Shown: positions 20,909 through 23,294 of the stretch, piece after piece | How the letters are laid out: each line of letters opens with the position of its first letter | Numbering within the stretch: the stretch's first letter is position 1 | From: JBAWAP01 sp049589355 | GTDB lineage: Bacteria > Chloroflexota > Anaerolineae > VGOG01 | Direction of reading: 5' to 3' | DNA length: 23,294 nucleotides | Assembly (NCBI GenBank): GCA_049589355.1 | Contig: JBAWAP010000331.1 | Location: 1-23,294 of the forward strand | Notes under the pieces: generated by a model | Database searches by the model: none | What the model saw: the letters and a program-made list of their open reading frames with translations, nothing else | Told to the model about the DNA's origin: nothing | Program-made: the position numbers and the translations under genes

Positions 20909-22617
20909 CAAAAGCGCTGTCCTCTCAGCTCGCGGTACAGAAGCCAGCTCCCCGCCGCTAGACCTATGACCAGCAGGGCTACAGGTCCGTAGGGGAAAGA
21001 TGCGGGTGGGGCAAGAGCCACCTCAAAGGCATCCACCACACAGCGATTTCCTGCGGAAGCCGGATTCCACTCCTCGGCCACCGTCAGGCGCAGAATGTGC
21101 TGGCCACTCCCCGCCCCCTGCACCAGAGGCACCCTGACCTGCCACCGAGGACGTGGGCTGTAGAGATCAACGTAAGAGCGGCCCTCCTCGTCTCTATCTA
21201 AGCCTGTCACGCTGCGGCCATCCAGAGTAGCTAACAACCGCCCCCCCCGGACGTCCATTTGGGTGAGCAAATCTACCTGGTTGCCCTTGAAGGCGAAAGA
21301 TAGGCTGGCCCCAGGTATCTGGCTGGCCAGATGAGCCTGGCCACTGGCCCGAGGCTCGATCTCGATCCCCCACCCCTCAGCCCCCGAAACAGCCGGATTG
21401 GTCTCTTCATAATGGCCAGGCCCGGCAACTGTCAAGCCCGCCGCTGCGTCTTTTACGGCGTAATAGACCCGCCGGGGCGTGAAATCTACGTCCACCATGC
21501 GGAAATAGTACTCGGCCTGGTCCGGGGTGATGTTGCCGACCTGGCGGAAATACCAAACGTTGAAGACCCCTGCCCAAGGCCATTCTGAGCGAGCCAACTC
21601 TATGCCCCGCAGGGTGTACTCGGCCTGCTGCTCCTCGTCCACCCTCTTCCAAATGAGTTTATCTTCAGAGAAGTCATCCGGCGCTGCGTTCCAGCCGTAC
21701 TCGTCGAACCAGATAGCCTTGTTGCCGTCGCCGTACTTCTCCATGATCTCCCGCTGCAGGAGAACACGAGAGAAGTTTAGCACCTGGGGATCGGGGGGAT
21801 CCTCCGGCGTGCGGTCCATCCCGAAGGCATTAGCGGATAAGATATCGAAGTAATCCTTAGCCCCGGCTTTGTACATCTCCTCCAGGAATTGTAAGTCGTT
21901 CATGGATCGCCACTTGCCGGGCTCAGGATGGGGCTCACCCAAGGTGATGGCTAGGGGAGCGCTCAGGACGTAAACATCGGGATCGGCCTCTTTGGCCCGA
22001 CGATAGGCTATTTTCAGGAGTTCCACGTAGCTGGCAGGGTCCACAGGGCGGTTGCCCCATTCAGGGAATATGTTCGGCTCATTCCAGACTTGGATGTAGT
22101 GGATACGGCCTTGATAATGCTTGATGAACTGATAGACGAAGTCGCCATAGTCCTCAAAGTTATCGGGGGGGCGCTCCTTGAGAGTGTTATCCTGGCGCGT
22201 CCAATCGGGAGGGCGGTCGAGGCGAGCGATGATCTGCAGGCCGTACTTGTCGCAGAGCTCAACGATGTGATCGAACTTCCCCCAGCTACTCTGCCCGCTG
22301 GTGACATGAGCGAAACTATCGGGGCGAGGCTCTATCTCCGCCCAGGCGAATTGCTGCTTCACCCAGCCGATCCCTGCCTCTTGGGCCATCCTTACCGTCT
22401 TCTCCCGCTTCCACTCCTCCACCTCACGGGCTAAGAAGAAGTTGGCACCATAGGGGTTAACATCGGTGTTAGGAATAACCCGAGGCGGTGAAACCTCCGC
22501 CTCAGGAGCTTGGGGAGAAAGGGCAAAAGACAGGACAACACCGCCCAAAGTGAGCACCAGGGCTGCCAAGGCCAGGACAAGCAAATATGCCCTTGTTCTG
22601 AATCCAGAGACCCTCAA
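20908..22617 (-). CDS. Membrane-anchored clan GH-A glycoside hydrolase (GH5/GH39-like)
   Basis: The 569-residue protein has an N-terminal membrane segment (about 11-33), a TIM-barrel hydrolase domain (about 50-390), a beta-rich C-terminal region (about 395-540) and a C-terminal membrane segment (about 542-563). Clan GH-A catalytic residues are visible: the acid/base Glu180 in QVWNEPN (176-182) and the nucleophile Glu306 in IWFDEYGW (302-309). It should act on a glycan outside the membrane by a retaining mechanism. The substrate is unknown. The start is TTG at 22617, supported by AGGTGA (complement of 22625-22630) seven bases upstream. It lies 42 bases after the DUF624 gene and overlaps the decayed glycosyltransferase gene by one base, so the three were probably one operon. 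Confidence 0.82.
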   Translation of the reverse strand: MRVSGFRTRAYLLVLALAALVLTLGGVVLSFALSPQAPEAEVSPPRVIPNTDVNPYGANFFLAREVEEWKREKTVRMAQEAGIGWVKQQFAWAEIEPRPDSFAHVTSGQSSWGKFDHIVELCDKYGLQIIARLDRPPDWTRQDNTLKERPPDNFEDYGDFVYQFIKHYQGRIHYIQVWNEPNIFPEWGNRPVDPASYVELLKIAYRRAKEADPDVYVLSAPLAITLGEPHPEPGKWRSMNDLQFLEEMYKAGAKDYFDILSANAFGMDRTPEDPPDPQVLNFSRVLLQREIMEKYGDGNKAIWFDEYGWNAAPDDFSEDKLIWKRVDEEQQAEYTLRGIELARSEWPWAGVFNVWYFRQVGNITPDQAEYYFRMVDVDFTPRRVYYAVKDAAAGLTVAGPGHYEETNPAVSGAEGWGIEIEPRASGQAHLASQIPGASLSFAFKGNQVDLLTQMDVRGGRLLATLDGRSVTGLDRDEEGRSYVDLYSPRPRWQVRVPLVQGAGSGQHILRLTVAEEWNPASAGNRCVVDAFEVALAPPASFPYGPVALLVIGLAAGSWLLYRELRGQRF

Positions 22618-22659
22618 CAGTTCTTCACCTCAATACACGTATCCAGATGAGAGATGATC

Positions 22660-23280
22660 TCAACTACCCGCCTTCTCCGGGTACTTCCCTATCAGCGTCA
22701 AGAGGGCTCGGTTGCTGAGGAAAGCAACAAGGGAGATAAGTAGCACGACTATAGGAGCGACTAGAGCTAGGCTGATTACAAGTAGCAGCAGAATGACCAA
22801 GAGAAAGGCGATGGTGAAAAAAGGATGCCTCAGAGTAAGCACTATGGCGTTGCGGAAGATAAGTAGAAGTCGCTTGTCCTCTTGCTCCATCAGCAAGGGG
22901 AAAAGATAAATCTGCAAGCCCAGCCAGAAAGCTAAGAGATACCACCATAGGATGCTCACCAACCTCAGAATCTGGTTTGGCATGCTGGTATAGAAACTGA
23001 TATTCGAAACGATGAGCAAAAGCAGAAACAGATCGGCTAACAGCACCTGCCAGCTCTTGGCAAAGTATCGCCTGAACCCGACAAAGAAGTCCCTCCATTC
23101 AGTTCTGTATCGGCCATGAGCCAAGTGATTAGTGACATAGTACACCCCGGCCAAAGCCGGGGCCAGGGTGACCAAGGGAATGGAAAGCAGGACGCAGAGC
23201 AGATTAATGATCACAAAGAGGAACAGCTCTTCATAAAAATCCTTGAGGGAAGAAAAGATTACGCTGAGGGTCTGCCTCAT
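22660..23280 (-). CDS. DUF624/YesL-like membrane protein
   Basis: The 206-residue protein has about five hydrophobic segments (near 20-45, 78-97, 105-130, 150-172 and 173-190). It also has the YesL/DUF624 pattern of a cytoplasmic stretch with NHLAHGRYRTEWRDFFVGFRR (51-71, ending in an F-x-x-F-R-R-like motif). In other bacteria such genes sit beside sugar transporters and glycoside hydrolases; their role is unproven. Here it precedes a glycoside hydrolase gene, which agrees with that context. The ATG at 23280 has GGGAGGT (complement of 23285-23291) close upstream. The promoter must lie beyond the window edge. Confidence 0.78.
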   Translation of the reverse strand: MRQTLSVIFSSLKDFYEELFLFVIINLLCVLLSIPLVTLAPALAGVYYVTNHLAHGRYRTEWRDFFVGFRRYFAKSWQVLLADLFLLLLIVSNISFYTSMPNQILRLVSILWWYLLAFWLGLQIYLFPLLMEQEDKRLLLIFRNAIVLTLRHPFFTIAFLLVILLLLVISLALVAPIVVLLISLVAFLSNRALLTLIGKYPEKAGS

Positions 23281-23294
23281 AAGGACCTCCCAGG

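Overview
The window looks like part of a bacterial chromosome of roughly 60% GC, most plausibly from Chloroflexota (Anaerolineae-like). This is an inference from gene content (FixCXAB, GHMP kinase/GalU fusion, GT39-type membrane glycosyltransferase, an animal-like alpha-2-macroglobulin, GC-rich type I restriction genes) and from an unusual load of short dispersed palindromic repeats. No rRNA, tRNA or CRISPR array is visible, and no gene-free stretch exceeds 300 bases.

Layout. (1) 1-3626, plus strand: a fixC-fixX-fixA-fixB operon for an electron-bifurcating ETF system. Repeats fill the fixC/fixX and fixX/fixA gaps. (2) 3732-3796: a hairpin terminator followed at once by a good sigma70-type promoter. 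It drives a 640-residue GHMP sugar kinase fused to a GalU-type nucleotidyltransferase (TTG start). (3) 6029-10135: a 1368-residue lipoprotein of the alpha-2-macroglobulin/complement family, with an intact thioester and a C3-like catalytic histidine. (4) 10270-10336: a second copy of the terminator+promoter module. It leads into a type I restriction-modification operon: hsdM, hsdS, a DUF559 nuclease-fold gene, hsdR and a YgjP/DUF45 metallopeptidase. A pRiA4b ORF-3-like gene follows. (5) 18919-23280, minus strand: a DUF624 membrane protein, a membrane-anchored clan GH-A glycoside hydrolase and a decayed GT39 glycosyltransferase. After these comes a small antitoxin-like gene with a near-consensus promoter and only a 33-codon stump of its toxin.

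The most unusual feature is that several families of dispersed palindromic or low-complexity repeats lie inside open reading frames without breaking them: in fixA, the alpha-2-macroglobulin, hsdM, hsdR (twice) and the YgjP gene. Other copies of the same families sit at gene boundaries and supply Shine-Dalgarno sequences or a stop codon. This resembles the protein-coding palindromic elements of Rickettsia, but with different sequences. The second point of interest is the complement-like thioester protein. The third is the kinase/nucleotidyltransferase fusion.

Family assignments come from reading the sequence and from remembered family motifs. No database search was run.
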